Of a stretch of 64,000 bases of DNA, positions 25,839 through 32,665 are shown piece by piece. The position numbers and the translations under genes were made by a program. The stretch is taken from NCBI RefSeq assembly GCF_024399415.1, contig NZ_CP029257.1, forward strand, positions 1,015,501 through 1,079,500, given 5' to 3'. The notes under the pieces are model-generated. The model made no database searches. It worked only from the letters and a program-made list of their open reading frames with translations, and had not been told where the DNA came from. The number at the start of each line of letters is the position of its first letter. Within the stretch, counting starts at the first letter, position 1. This DNA comes from Streptococcus oralis (GTDB lineage: Bacteria > Bacillota > Bacilli > Lactobacillales > Streptococcaceae).

Positions 25839-26456
25839 TTATTTACGATACTCCTCTATTTTGTCGCTATGTTCTTTCAGAAGCTGTTTGGAATAAACTT
25901 TTTCGTTCTTTGAATTTCTAACTTCTTTCCAAAGAATAGAAGCTACTTTTAGTTTATCCGAGTAATTACGATTATTTTCGTCTGCACAGAAATCCTTTAG
26001 AAATTGATTCCATTGACAAACCGAATGATCATACTTGGCATAATCTGAATTTCCATAATAAACTTTTAACATATCTTGAATGGTAAAACTTAAATCATGT
26101 TCTCTTTTTACTTTTCTCCAAGCAGTGGCCATATCAGCAGTAAATTTAAAGGGGGAAACACCTGTTAAAGTTGAGAAATATTCTCTAAAGTGTGCATTAA
26201 AGGAGAATCCACATTCAAGTAAGGGCGTATCTAAGGTAACGACTTCTACTCGTTTCTTATTTCTTTTTACTGATGATTTTTTAATCAAATTGCCCTTAAA
26301 GTACTGCTCAATAATATGATTGAGTTCTTGTTTTGTACCTCTATTTTCAAGCCCTAATGACTTGCATATCTGTGAAAGTTCATCCCGATACCAATAGTAT
26401 TTATTAAATTCATCAAAGGATGTGATTTTATCAAACTCAGGTCTACTCTCTATCAA
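25839..26456 (-). CDS. SAP-domain protein with DUF6434-like C-terminus
   Basis: A 205-aa soluble protein. The N-terminal SAP-like module reads FDEFNKYYWYRDELSQICKSLGLENRGTKQELNHII, a helix-turn-helix that binds nucleic acid in other proteins. The rest (LECGFSFNAHFREYFSTLTGVSPFKFTADMATAWRKV ... DHSVCQWNQF) matches the DUF6434 region as I recall it. The start is TTG at 26456 behind AAGGAGG. Function unknown; DNA binding is inference. Confidence 0.7.
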   Translation of the reverse strand: MIESRPEFDKITSFDEFNKYYWYRDELSQICKSLGLENRGTKQELNHIIEQYFKGNLIKKSSVKRNKKRVEVVTLDTPLLECGFSFNAHFREYFSTLTGVSPFKFTADMATAWRKVKREHDLSFTIQDMLKVYYGNSDYAKYDHSVCQWNQFLKDFCADENNRNYSDKLKVASILWKEVRNSKNEKVYSKQLLKEHSDKIEEYRK

Positions 26457-26529
26457 TATAACACCTCCTTAAAAACAGTTTAGGTTTTCATTTCTAAATA
26501 ATGGTATTTTGGTTTCTTTATTTTGAGGA

Positions 26530-26689
26530 TTAGCAACGTTTCACTAACAAACTCACGCACTCAGCGGTTCGGACTTAGCGTATCATCAGTGAAAAAACAA
26601 TCGTCCCTAAATAAGGGAAAATCCTTCGTTTTAATATTGTTCCATTCATAAACTGAACCCACAATATCTCCCACAATTGCTTCTAGCAT
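26530..26689 (-). pseudogene. ADP-ribosylglycohydrolase start (copy B) fused to an rlmD-like tail (scar E4)
   Basis: The ATG at 26689 (behind GGAG) opens MLEAIVGDIVGSVYEWNN ... FFTDDTL and stops at 26561 after 42 aa, the same truncation point as copy A. The following sequence reads AECVSLLVKRC then TAA (26530) in another frame, close to the [11 protein letters not shown] end of RlmD. The 30 nt at 26557-26586 differ from 32043-32072 at a single position, so the join is the same event copied, or a repeatedly used site. Confidence 0.7.
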
Positions 26690-26732
26690 AAGATTTCTCC
26701 TTTTAAGTTTTTACAATGCACTCTCAACTTCT

Positions 26733-27362
26733 CTAATATTCTTTTTTCTCCATAATTAAAATAGATATTTTTATAGCAATTCCTATGATAACAATACTAA
26801 CAAAGACTATTCCAAGAAAAATTATTACCCTCGAATTCTTTAAGAAAAACTCCACAACTTTAGTCAGTAAATCTGATTTTGCTTTAAAAAGACTAGATAG
26901 AGCAAATGCTGTAAAGTATGTTATAACCATGATAAGCCTACCTTTTTCGGCACCGTACTTTAGGATAAAAGGAAGTTGAATAGCTGATATCAAAATACTT
27001 GCAACTAATGTAATTAGTGAGATAAATATGATGCTGTCTATTAACATCTCATTTTTTATTACCAATTGAACAAATAAACATACTGAACCGACTAACCCAA
27101 AAACAAATGCAAAAAACAATTTACTTAGTACAAAGCTACTCTTTTTTACAGGCATTGAAAAGGCAAATTGTTCAAATTTCGATTTCGTATCATAACCAAA
27201 AGCGATTGCAGTTAAAATTAACGGTATCATTGTACAAATAAGCGGTATCATAAAAATTTCATTTTCATATACCCCATACACAATGAGTGCAATACTGAGA
27301 GTAATTGTTAATAGTAGTGTTTTCTTTAAAGTAGCTATATCTTTTAATATCAATGCAGTCAT
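26733..27362 (-). CDS. ABC-2 type transporter permease, 209 aa
   Basis: Six hydrophobic segments (near residues 14-31, 34-52, 82-104, 109-131, 143-158, 176-200) and no extracellular domain. It starts on the last base of the ATPase stop (TAATG-type overlap). Together with the ATPase and the GntR regulator it forms a YtrA-YtrB-type unit; related systems in Firmicutes respond to cell-wall-active antibiotics or export peptides. Substrate unknown. Confidence 0.82.
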   Translation of the reverse strand: MTALILKDIATLKKTLLLTITLSIALIVYGVYENEIFMIPLICTMIPLILTAIAFGYDTKSKFEQFAFSMPVKKSSFVLSKLFFAFVFGLVGSVCLFVQLVIKNEMLIDSIIFISLITLVASILISAIQLPFILKYGAEKGRLIMVITYFTAFALSSLFKAKSDLLTKVVEFFLKNSRVIIFLGIVFVSIVIIGIAIKISILIMEKKEY

Positions 27363-28210
27363 TATCTTTTACCTCCTTTCACAAAATATATCATAATATC
27401 TTCGATAGACGGTTTTTGTAATCTGATTCCATCTGGAACAAGATTTCTTTTAACAAGTAACTCTTGTCCAAATGAGTGTATTCTTCTTCCAATTATGGCT
27501 TCCTCGTCAAGATTTTCAACTTCTTCATTAGATAAAGTGCAGATACCATAGTTTTCTTTGAGTTCATCCTTTGGTTCAACAAAAAGAACTTTACCATCAT
27601 TGATAAAAGCAATATAATCTGCTACCTTCTCTAAATCTGATAGGATGTGTGACGATATTAAAATTGTATGATTTTCATCTTGCATAAAGTCAAGAAGAAA
27701 ATCTAAAATTTCTTCCCTTACTATCGGATCCAAACCACTCGTAGCTTCATCCAATATAAGAATTTCTGCATTATGAGATAAAGCTACTGCCATCGATAAT
27801 TTCATTCTCATTCCACGAGAATAGCTTTTAACAACCTGTTTTTCTGATAAATTAAATTTCTTTTTTAGTTGATAGAAAAAATCTCTATCCCATTTTGAAT
27901 ATACCCTTGAACAAAATTTTTCCAAATCAATAAGTGTCATCTCTTCTGGTACTAGTAAGTCATCAAACACTACTCCAATTTTATCTTTTAATTCAATGCT
28001 ATTAGGATTATCATAACCTAAAATTTTAATTTCTCCTAAATCTTTCTTAAGTAATCCTAACAACAATTTTATAGATGTACTTTTTCCTGCTCCGTTTTGA
28101 CCAATGTATCCGACGATAGCCCCCTTAGGAATAGACAAATCTATCGGTCCTAATGTAAAGCCATCAAACTTTTTAACCAAATTTTTGATTTCAATAGCAT
28201 AATTACTCAT
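27362..28210 (-). CDS. ABC transporter ATP-binding protein (YtrB-like)
   Basis: A 282-aa ATPase. Walker A is GQNGAGKSTS, the signature region YSRGMRMKLSMA, Walker B ILILDEATSGLDP and the H-loop SSHIL. The C-terminus is variable. Its start overlaps the GntR gene stop by 8 nt and its end overlaps the permease start. This gene order is characteristic of GntR-controlled ABC exporters such as YtrAB. It lies between two ADP-ribosylglycohydrolase fragments, so it was probably delivered as cargo. Confidence 0.9.
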   Translation of the reverse strand: MSNYAIEIKNLVKKFDGFTLGPIDLSIPKGAIVGYIGQNGAGKSTSIKLLLGLLKKDLGEIKILGYDNPNSIELKDKIGVVFDDLLVPEEMTLIDLEKFCSRVYSKWDRDFFYQLKKKFNLSEKQVVKSYSRGMRMKLSMAVALSHNAEILILDEATSGLDPIVREEILDFLLDFMQDENHTILISSHILSDLEKVADYIAFINDGKVLFVEPKDELKENYGICTLSNEEVENLDEEAIIGRRIHSFGQELLVKRNLVPDGIRLQKPSIEDIMIYFVKGGKR

Positions 28211-28583
28211 ATTTTCCCTCCATATAACTACTAAACATCTCTACCAACTCATCATTGGTGACACCTCCAATCGCTGAAAGCTCAACAATATCTTGCATCT
28301 TTGATTCGATTCGTTTCAAATATTCTTCTCGAATAAGCTCTTTATTTTGAGTTGCAACAAAATTACCTTTACCTTGAACTGAATTAATGAAACCATCAAG
28401 TTCTAGTTCATCAAAAGCTCTTTTAGCAGTTATCATACTCACTCGAAGTTCTTTAGCTAAGAATCTGATTGATGGTAATTGCTCGCCAACCTTTAATTCT
28501 CCCGAAATAATCTGAGCCTTTATTTGATTTTTTATCTGTAAATAAATCGGATTATCACTTGAATTATCAATCTGTATATTCAC
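28203..28583 (-). CDS. GntR-family (YtrA-type) transcriptional regulator
   Basis: A 126-aa protein with an N-terminal winged helix: NPIYLQIKNQIKAQIISGELKVGEQLPSIRFLAKELRVSMITAKRAFDELELDGFI. The effector part is only a short C-terminal dimerisation helix, the YtrA subfamily. Such regulators repress their own operon with an ABC transporter, as here. GGAGG precedes the ATG, and an AT-rich region with TATAAT-like elements lies upstream (28610-28680). Confidence 0.9.
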   Translation of the reverse strand: MNIQIDNSSDNPIYLQIKNQIKAQIISGELKVGEQLPSIRFLAKELRVSMITAKRAFDELELDGFINSVQGKGNFVATQNKELIREEYLKRIESKMQDIVELSAIGGVTNDELVEMFSSYMEGKYE

Positions 28584-28735
28584 CCTCCATATCCTCCTAA
28601 CTATCCAACTGTCATCTCTGTTTTATCTGTTTATATTATACCATAACAGTAATATAAGTTCAATATTTAACAATCTATATGAGCAATATTATCATTTAAA
28701 TTGATTGCTTTTCATTTGTAATTTTTAATATAACA

Positions 28736-28759
28736 AAAAGCCTTACAATTAAGGCTTTT
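28736..28759. terminator. Hairpin terminator, copy of the rlmD terminator type
   Basis: AAAAGCCTTA pairs with TAAGGCTTTT across a 4-nt loop, with A-rich left and T-rich right flanks. The same 24-nt hairpin recurs at 30741-30764 (one mismatch) and 39551-39574 (two mismatches). Confidence 0.8.
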
Positions 28760-28770
28760 ATAATTTTTTG

Positions 28771-28926
28771 CTACAAAGTTTTAATGTTTTTACTAGCAAC
28801 AGCGCAGGTCATGACAGTATCATCTGTGAAAAAACAATCCTTCCGAAATAATGGAAAGTCTTTCGTTTTGATATTGTTCCATTCGTAAACTGGACCTACA
28901 ATGTCTCCAACTATTGCTCCTAGCAT
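28771..28926 (-). pseudogene. ADP-ribosylglycohydrolase start (copy C), truncated
   Basis: The ATG at 28926, with AAGGAGG 6 nt upstream, opens MLGAIVGDIVGPVYEWNN ... FFTDDTVMTCAVA and stops at 28771 after 51 aa. It runs slightly further into the true family sequence (FTDDTVMT) than copies A and B, then ends. A terminator follows at once. It starts 12 nt after the alpha/beta-hydrolase gene. Too short to be an enzyme, since the catalytic domain needs more than 250 residues. Confidence 0.7.
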
Positions 28927-28937
28927 ACGTTTCCTCC

Positions 28938-29744
28938 TTATGGCATATCAGATTCGTTACACATTTCTAATGAATCACTCTTTAAAAATGGCACTACCAA
29001 ATCAATCCACTCTTGAGGCAGGTAAGCTGATAAATAGCCGTGGTTATATCCCTTTGCTTCATACAAAAATGTATTTGAATGTAGCTGATGAAATAATTTC
29101 GCTGATTCTTTCACACAGTTCAATTCTTTTTCACCATAAATATACAGAACCTGAGCCTTGCTAGCAGAAATCATATCTTTCAGCTTGTAACATCCCATAT
29201 AGTTTTTGTAAATGGTCACCAATGTTTTGATAGGCGTCCTTGGCAAATCCTCCAAATAATAAGCTTTTATTTCCTCTGGATAAGCCAGTTTAGGATAAAG
29301 TTTGTTCATCATGCTTAACTGAAGTTTGCAAGAGAATTTATTGAACATCAATTTACCAAATAGAGACACTAGAAAGATGCTGATTTTAGCTAACCTTGGT
29401 TGAGGAATGCAGAGGCTTCCATCTATGATGGCCTTCTCAGCAATTTCACTGTCTAAAGACAAAAGCTCCATGGCAATTTGACCACCAAGTGAAACACCAC
29501 CGATTGCAAATAATTTCCCACCACAGTTTGCTTTGATATAGTCTAGAATCTCCAAAGCAGAATCTTCAGTAGAAACATAATCAAGTTGATATTCCTCGCC
29601 GTGGCCATTCAAAGTGGGTAGAATAATACGGTATTCTTCTGACAAGATTCGTGCTTGACGAAGATAATTCCACCAAGAACTTCCACCACCATGTATCAGT
29701 AAAATAGGAGGCAAATTCTTATCACCAAATTCATGGAATTTCAT
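28938..29744 (-). CDS. Alpha/beta-hydrolase fold protein
   Basis: The start is set at the ATG at 29744 (MKFHEFGDKNLPPILLIHGGGSSW), behind AAGGAG; 14 further in-frame upstream codons are unlikely. The HGGG oxyanion motif, the nucleophile elbow GGVSLGGQ (Ser in G-V-S-L-G), the acid region VLYIYGEKE and the C-terminal His in KGYNHGYLSAY form a complete catalytic set. 268 aa, cytoplasmic. Substrate unknown. It sits between an rlmD-like scar (29.8 kb) and the truncated ADP-ribosylglycohydrolase. Confidence 0.85.
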   Translation of the reverse strand: MKFHEFGDKNLPPILLIHGGGSSWWNYLRQARILSEEYRIILPTLNGHGEEYQLDYVSTEDSALEILDYIKANCGGKLFAIGGVSLGGQIAMELLSLDSEIAEKAIIDGSLCIPQPRLAKISIFLVSLFGKLMFNKFSCKLQLSMMNKLYPKLAYPEEIKAYYLEDLPRTPIKTLVTIYKNYMGCYKLKDMISASKAQVLYIYGEKELNCVKESAKLFHQLHSNTFLYEAKGYNHGYLSAYLPQEWIDLVVPFLKSDSLEMCNESDMP

Positions 29745-29788
29745 GTTTAAACTCCTTACTGTAGAACTTTCACTAGCTACACCCATGT

Positions 29789-29820
29789 TTAATCAGCTCG
29801 TACAAGCAGTGATGTCTCAT
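29789..29820 (-). pseudogene. rlmD-like 3'-end fragment (scar E3)
   Basis: The minus strand reads DETSLLVRAD then TAA at 29789. The 21 nt at 29793-29813 are identical to 32146-32166 inside scar E2, which encodes HVEAVSLLVRAE. Only the last part of the tail is kept, so on its own this would be weak; the exact repeat makes it credible. Confidence 0.5.
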
Positions 29821-29898
29821 CAAATAGAAAAGTCTCTAACATTGATTATCTAGAATGACTACACGTTACTTTCAATAATGGATATCCTGATCTAAATT

Positions 29899-30642
29899 TT
29901 AAAATGTTGTTTCCTTACTAATTCTATTACTCGCCAATATAGTATAAATCAAATAACCAATAAAAATGATAATAAAAATAAGATTAATTTTTAACACAAA
30001 ATAGAGATTTAACAAATTTGCGAATGCATGAAATAATACACAGTATCCCACAGATTTCGTTTGACGGTAAAGAAGCCCTAAAACAAAACTTAAAAATAAT
30101 GTATATATAAAAAATAAAATAAAAGGAAATCCTTGATGACTTTCTCCAACTATAAACCATAAAGGCAGATGCCATATTCCCCAAATTGATCCTACAATCA
30201 AATTAGATTGCCAATAAGTATATTTTTTATCAAGTAATGGTTGTAATATTCCTCTCCATCCGAATTCTTCATGTCCACCACCAAAAAAAATTAGTTGTAT
30301 AAAGAATAATGGCATCAGATAAATTGATACTCCGTTTAATTCTAAGGAAGATACAGAAAATAGTATCAAAATTGCTAACATATGATAAATGAAATAAATA
30401 CTACTATTTTCTATCTTATTAAATAAAAAATGTTTAAATTTTATATTATTACTTTTTAAATAAAAGCCACTTGCAATAGCTGGTCCAAGTGCACCTACTA
30501 TATGTAATGTTCTACCTATAATCGTTTCTAATCCCAAAATATGAGATTGAGTAAACATAGCAAGAAGCCCCCAAACTATATAAGTAATGCCAAATGTACA
30601 ATAAAGATAATTTTTTAAATTCCTTTTATCAATTTCTGTCAT
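29899..30642 (-). CDS. CPBP-family intramembrane protease
   Basis: A 247-aa polytopic protein with about seven hydrophobic segments. The catalytic motifs of the CAAX/bacteriocin-processing (Abi) family are clear: GGGHEEFGWRG (EExxxR, around residues 123-133) and SIWGIWHLPLWF (H-x(3)-W type), with a third His in VLFHAFANLL. Lactic acid bacteria often carry these next to bacteriocin genes as processing or immunity factors; none is seen here. The gene is unusually AT-rich even for this window. Confidence 0.88.
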   Translation of the reverse strand: MTEIDKRNLKNYLYCTFGITYIVWGLLAMFTQSHILGLETIIGRTLHIVGALGPAIASGFYLKSNNIKFKHFLFNKIENSSIYFIYHMLAILILFSVSSLELNGVSIYLMPLFFIQLIFFGGGHEEFGWRGILQPLLDKKYTYWQSNLIVGSIWGIWHLPLWFIVGESHQGFPFILFFIYTLFLSFVLGLLYRQTKSVGYCVLFHAFANLLNLYFVLKINLIFIIIFIGYLIYTILASNRISKETTF

Positions 30643-30740
30643 TTTTTTCTTCCTAATCTTGATTATTTTATGAATAATATTTTTACTGCTTCTTAGTTGC
30701 TATCGATTATAACTACCTATATTCTATCATAAAAACACAA

Positions 30741-30764
30741 AAAAGCCTTACAATCAAGGCTTTT
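30741..30764. terminator. Hairpin terminator, second copy of the rlmD terminator type
   Basis: AAAAGCCTT pairs with AAGGCTTTT (24-nt unit), one mismatch from the rlmD terminator at 39551-39574. It lies between the S51 peptidase and CPBP genes. Confidence 0.8.
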
Positions 30765-30820
30765 CACTATTCATTTCGTCAATACTTTAGTTTCGTAGAT
30801 TCAGATTCGCATGATTAAAA

Positions 30821-31429
30821 CTAGTCAATTTTCTCAATAATGTTTCCAAGTCTATCCAATACAAGACAGGAATGATCATTTAGTGGAATTATGGGAACAC
30901 TGACGAGTTCTTCTGCTCTATCCTTATTAGCTTTATCATTCCAGGAATCATAATGGACACTAATTAAAAACTGACTAAAGAGTCCTAATCCATTTTTTAT
31001 CTTTATCTGATAATCTGAATTATCATTAGGTGAGACATAGACTTTTTCTCCTAATAATAGGGCTCCTGCAGAAAACCCTATAACTTTTGCCCCTTTATTA
31101 AGCATACGATCGATATAATTTTTGAACTCCTGATTGACATAAGTAGCTATATATTTTTCCGTATTTCCTCCACCAATGATGATTAGATCAGCATCTAAAT
31201 AGCTATCAAAATCAATCTGCTCAGTGTCCAAAAGTAAGTAATCAGTGTTTAGATTAGGAAATTGACTTTGGAAAACTTCCGTGTACTTTTTCATATAGGG
31301 TTGCCAATTATCTCGAAAAACTGTAAAAATAATAATTCTTTCAATCTTGCTTGATAATACAATTTTATCAACAATGCTATATTTCGTTATTGGGGGATTC
31401 CCACCCATCAAAAAAATTTGTTCTTTCAA
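30821..31429 (-). CDS. Peptidase S51 (peptidase E-like) family protein
   Basis: A 202-aa cytoplasmic protein (MKEQIFLMGGNPP). The nucleophile elbow is GFSAGALLLG, with IIIGGGNTEKY before it and HYDSWNDKANKDR after, which fits the S51/dipeptidase E fold; the family includes aspartyl dipeptidase and cyanophycinase. The catalytic His and acidic residue cannot be assigned with confidence. AAGAAC... weak ribosome site. Stand-alone gene between the GNAT gene and a terminator. Confidence 0.75.
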   Translation of the reverse strand: MKEQIFLMGGNPPITKYSIVDKIVLSSKIERIIIFTVFRDNWQPYMKKYTEVFQSQFPNLNTDYLLLDTEQIDFDSYLDADLIIIGGGNTEKYIATYVNQEFKNYIDRMLNKGAKVIGFSAGALLLGEKVYVSPNDNSDYQIKIKNGLGLFSQFLISVHYDSWNDKANKDRAEELVSVPIIPLNDHSCLVLDRLGNIIEKID

Positions 31430-31486
31430 GTTAACACACTTTCTAAAGAGACATAAAATTTAAACAAGTTTATTCACGTTTCTAAA

Positions 31487-31915
31487 TTATAATTTCTTCT
31501 TAAAGTGAATAATTCTATTTGCCTCCTGAAATCCAATATTGAGATGAAATCTTATAGAATCCGTATTCGTTAAAGTACAGTCACTTGCAAATTCCTTACA
31601 TCCTTTATTTTTCGCCCATTCCTCACATTTTGTACAGAGATTTTTAGCAATATTCTTTAAACGATATTCCTCGTAGACAATAATCCCTTCTAAGAATCCA
31701 ACAGGACTATATTTACAACCTTCAACATAATCAAATCTGAGTGAACATAGTGCTAGACCTACAATTGTGTCACCTTCAACTTCAGTAAAGATTGCAGTAT
31801 TTTTGCCATTCGCATACCTTTTTACTTCATCAATAGCTTCTTTATCGGTCAATTGGGGCCATAATTGTTTCATTAGTTTAGCCGTTTTTATAAAATCTTT
31901 TGTAATTCCATCCAT
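31487..31915 (-). CDS. GNAT acetyltransferase resembling aminoglycoside 6'-N-acetyltransferases
   Basis: A 142-aa single-domain GNAT. The acetyl-CoA loop region is YEEYRLKNIAKNL, and the segments LALCSLRFDYVEG, SPVGFLEGIIVYEEYR, EFASDCTLTNTDSIRFH and GFQEANRIIHFKK run closely parallel to AAC(6')-I enzymes as I know them. The first 15 residues are shorter or altered compared with those enzymes, and the A-motif R/Q-x-x-G-x-G/A is degenerate (RLKNIA). Activity on aminoglycosides is therefore uncertain. It sits in the accessory hotspot next to an rlmD-like scar. Start at 31915, behind GGAGGAACATCA. Confidence 0.75.
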   Translation of the reverse strand: MDGITKDFIKTAKLMKQLWPQLTDKEAIDEVKRYANGKNTAIFTEVEGDTIVGLALCSLRFDYVEGCKYSPVGFLEGIIVYEEYRLKNIAKNLCTKCEEWAKNKGCKEFASDCTLTNTDSIRFHLNIGFQEANRIIHFKKKL

Positions 31916-32003
31916 ATTGATGTTCCTCCGAAAATTACAAGCAAATGTTTCGAATCATGCTGTTACTTTGTTACTCATTGATTGATACCAATACCATCCC
32001 CTT

Positions 32004-32072
32004 CTACTTTTCGACTGTCTCAGATCGGAAGAGCAGAACCATGCACTCAGCGGTTCGGACTTACCGTATCAT
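32004..32072 (-). pseudogene. rlmD-like 3'-end fragment (scar E1)
   Basis: The minus strand reads AECMVLLFRSETVEK then TAG at 32004, like the HVECV(V/A)LL tail of RumA-family enzymes. The upstream 30 nt (32043-32072) match the junction at 26557-26586 at all but one position. Nothing upstream continues the methyltransferase. Confidence 0.55.
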
Positions 32073-32129
32073 TTCGTCGGTTTCCCTCCTCATTCTACGA
32101 GTACTATCCCATGGGCGGAGCATCTACTT

Positions 32130-32184
32130 CTACTTCGCTGATGCCTCAGCTCGTACAAGCAGTGATACCGCCTCAACATGTGGA
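32130..32184 (-). pseudogene. rlmD/rumA 3'-end fragment (scar E2)
   Basis: The minus strand encodes PHVEAVSLLVRAEASAK then TAG at 32130, clearly an RlmD-type C-terminus. It lies about 60 nt upstream (in reading direction) of scar E1, so two target-gene ends are stacked in tandem here. Confidence 0.65.
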
Positions 32185-32550
32185 GTTAGTCAACATCTAT
32201 ATTATATAACAAAAATGAGTGAGTTGTTGTTTAAAATTAAACTGTAGAATGAAAATATTTAAAAAAAGTAGATCACTTTTAGAAGTGTCCTACTTGTATT
32301 ATTTTCATTTAAAAAGGTATAAATTCTCAACAAAAGGGGGTTACTCCCGCGCCTGCGGGAAGGACAGAAAAGAAATGCCGCCAAATCAAAGTTTTATTTT
32401 TGAAATTTATTAGAAAATACCCACTCTTTTTTTACTTACAATTATTTTAATAAAAAAAGAACTTACCTGTCAAACAAAACGTTAATTTATAGCATCTTTG
32501 TCTATTTTAGTTATAATGTTTATCAAATCTGATTTGAGCATTTCTTTTGC
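32185..32550. other. Intergenic region without recognised gene
   Basis: About 365 bp, AT-rich, without a plausible gene on either strand. The only clear structure is a short GC-rich hairpin CCCGC-GCCT-GCGGG near 32347-32361. It separates the stacked rlmD-like scars from the tadA fragment. Confidence 0.5.
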
Positions 32551-32661
32551 TTATCTTATCAAGACCGCGATAGCCCCGATTGGCACTTCCGCTTGGTCAT
32601 AGGCTTTCTGGGCTTCCTTCAACGCTTCCCGCATAAAGAATTCTTATTGCTGAAGTTCCAT
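32551..32661 (-). pseudogene. tadA 5' fragment (tRNA adenosine deaminase), truncated and interrupted
   Basis: From an ATG at 32661 the minus strand reads MELQQ, a stop, then EFFMREALKEAQKAYDQAE followed by VPIGAIAV, and ends at 32551. This is the N-terminus of the TadA family (FMxxALxEAxxA ... (V/I)PIGA), which deaminates the wobble A of tRNA-Arg(ACG). The zinc-binding HAE and PCxxC motifs are missing. The sequence differs from streptococcal TadA, so it probably entered with the neighbouring block rather than by decay of the native gene. Confidence 0.7.
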
Positions 32662-32665
32662 GTTC

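Noticed and set aside
32022..32034. Exact 13-mer AGATCGGAAGAGC, the common Illumina adapter core, suggesting adapter contamination in the assembly.
   Set aside because: On the minus strand these bases encode L-F-R-S inside a frame AECMVLLFRSETVEK that resembles an RlmD-type tail, and the sequence does not continue as an adapter. Chance within coding sequence is the better explanation, though long reads over 32.0 kb would settle it.
24654..32184. CRISPR array as an explanation for the repeated short units.
   Set aside because: The repeats are few, kilobases apart and separated by genes, with no regular spacers and no cas genes.
31945..32247. Plus-strand open frames of 75-100 codons over the scar region.
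   Set aside because: They read antisense through the two rlmD-like tails, have no ribosome site and give low-complexity, Ser-rich products.
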